This document shows, piece after piece, positions 63,024 to 64,000 of a DNA stretch of 64,000 bases. Positions within the stretch are counted from its first letter, which is position 1, and each line of letters begins with the position of its first letter. A model generated the notes under the pieces. It was not told the origin of the DNA. It did no database searches and was given only the letters and a program-made list of their open reading frames with translations. A program made the position numbers and the translations under genes. The stretch is from Microbacterium sp. ET2. GTDB lineage: Bacteria > Actinomycetota > Actinomycetes > Actinomycetales > Microbacteriaceae. The stretch is from NCBI RefSeq assembly GCF_030347395.1, contig NZ_CP128170.1, positions 1,798,001-1,862,000 on the forward strand, in the 5' to 3' direction.

Positions 63024-64000
<977 letters not shown>

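Overview
The window is high-GC DNA with GTG starts, many 1-4 nt start/stop overlaps and several leaderless-looking promoters (a TAnnnT box 6-8 nt before the start codon). Gene content (purine salvage and degradation, KdpFABCDE, KimA-like permease, ECF sigma factor with YCII partner, SCO4848-type membrane protein, LAL-type LuxR regulators) points to an actinobacterium, most likely of the Microbacteriaceae (Microbacterium-like). The assignment is by gene style only; no rRNA or tRNA gene was seen.

Layout. 1-2.3 kb: unrecognised membrane proteins and a small soluble partner. 2.6-6.5 kb: PucR-type regulator, HSL-type esterase, methyltransferase, AhpD-like protein. 6.6-17.8 kb: a near-complete urate-to-glyoxylate purine catabolic locus. 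A leftward operon encodes NCS1 permease, allantoinase, formamidase-like enzyme, AtzH-amidase fusion, ureidoglycine aminotransferase and allantoate amidohydrolase. An XRE-cupin regulator lies in the middle, and a rightward operon encodes OHCU decarboxylase, HIU hydrolase and FAD urate hydroxylase. 17.8-21.5 kb: ECF sigma factor, YCII protein, MerR regulator and apt, flanked by nested palindromic repeats. 21.5-28.9 kb: GH13 glucosidase with LacI regulator, M20 peptidase, VanZ/RDD membrane protein, metallo-hydrolase, FAD oxidoreductase. 28.9-34.8 kb: LAL regulator, amidohydrolase and TPP enzyme. 34.8-45.0 kb: potassium region (KimA-like permease, kdpFABCDE). 45-51 kb: FNT channel, a second FAD oxidoreductase/LuxR pair, TerC, AHSA1 protein with ArsR regulator.

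51.2-64 kb is the most unusual part. A leftward operon runs from two half-size ABC transporters through a 35-residue candidate RiPP precursor (55269-55376) to a fused TOMM C-D cyclodehydratase and a second YcaO protein whose ATP-binding glutamates are all replaced. It shares a 50-bp divergent promoter, carrying a Zur/Fur-like box, with a rightward FecCD permease / lipoprotein / ATPase uptake operon. Next come a duplicated His-rich protein, two ArsR metalloregulators and a CDF zinc exporter with an (HisAsp)11 tract, cut by the window end. Together this reads as a metal-responsive island in which a YcaO-modified peptide may act as a metallophore; that function is inference.

Five genes need a small frameshift to restore family-typical sequence: TPP enzyme, KimA-like permease, kdpD twice, second YcaO. 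Four of the sites fall at short homopolymers, so sequencing error is at least as likely as real decay.
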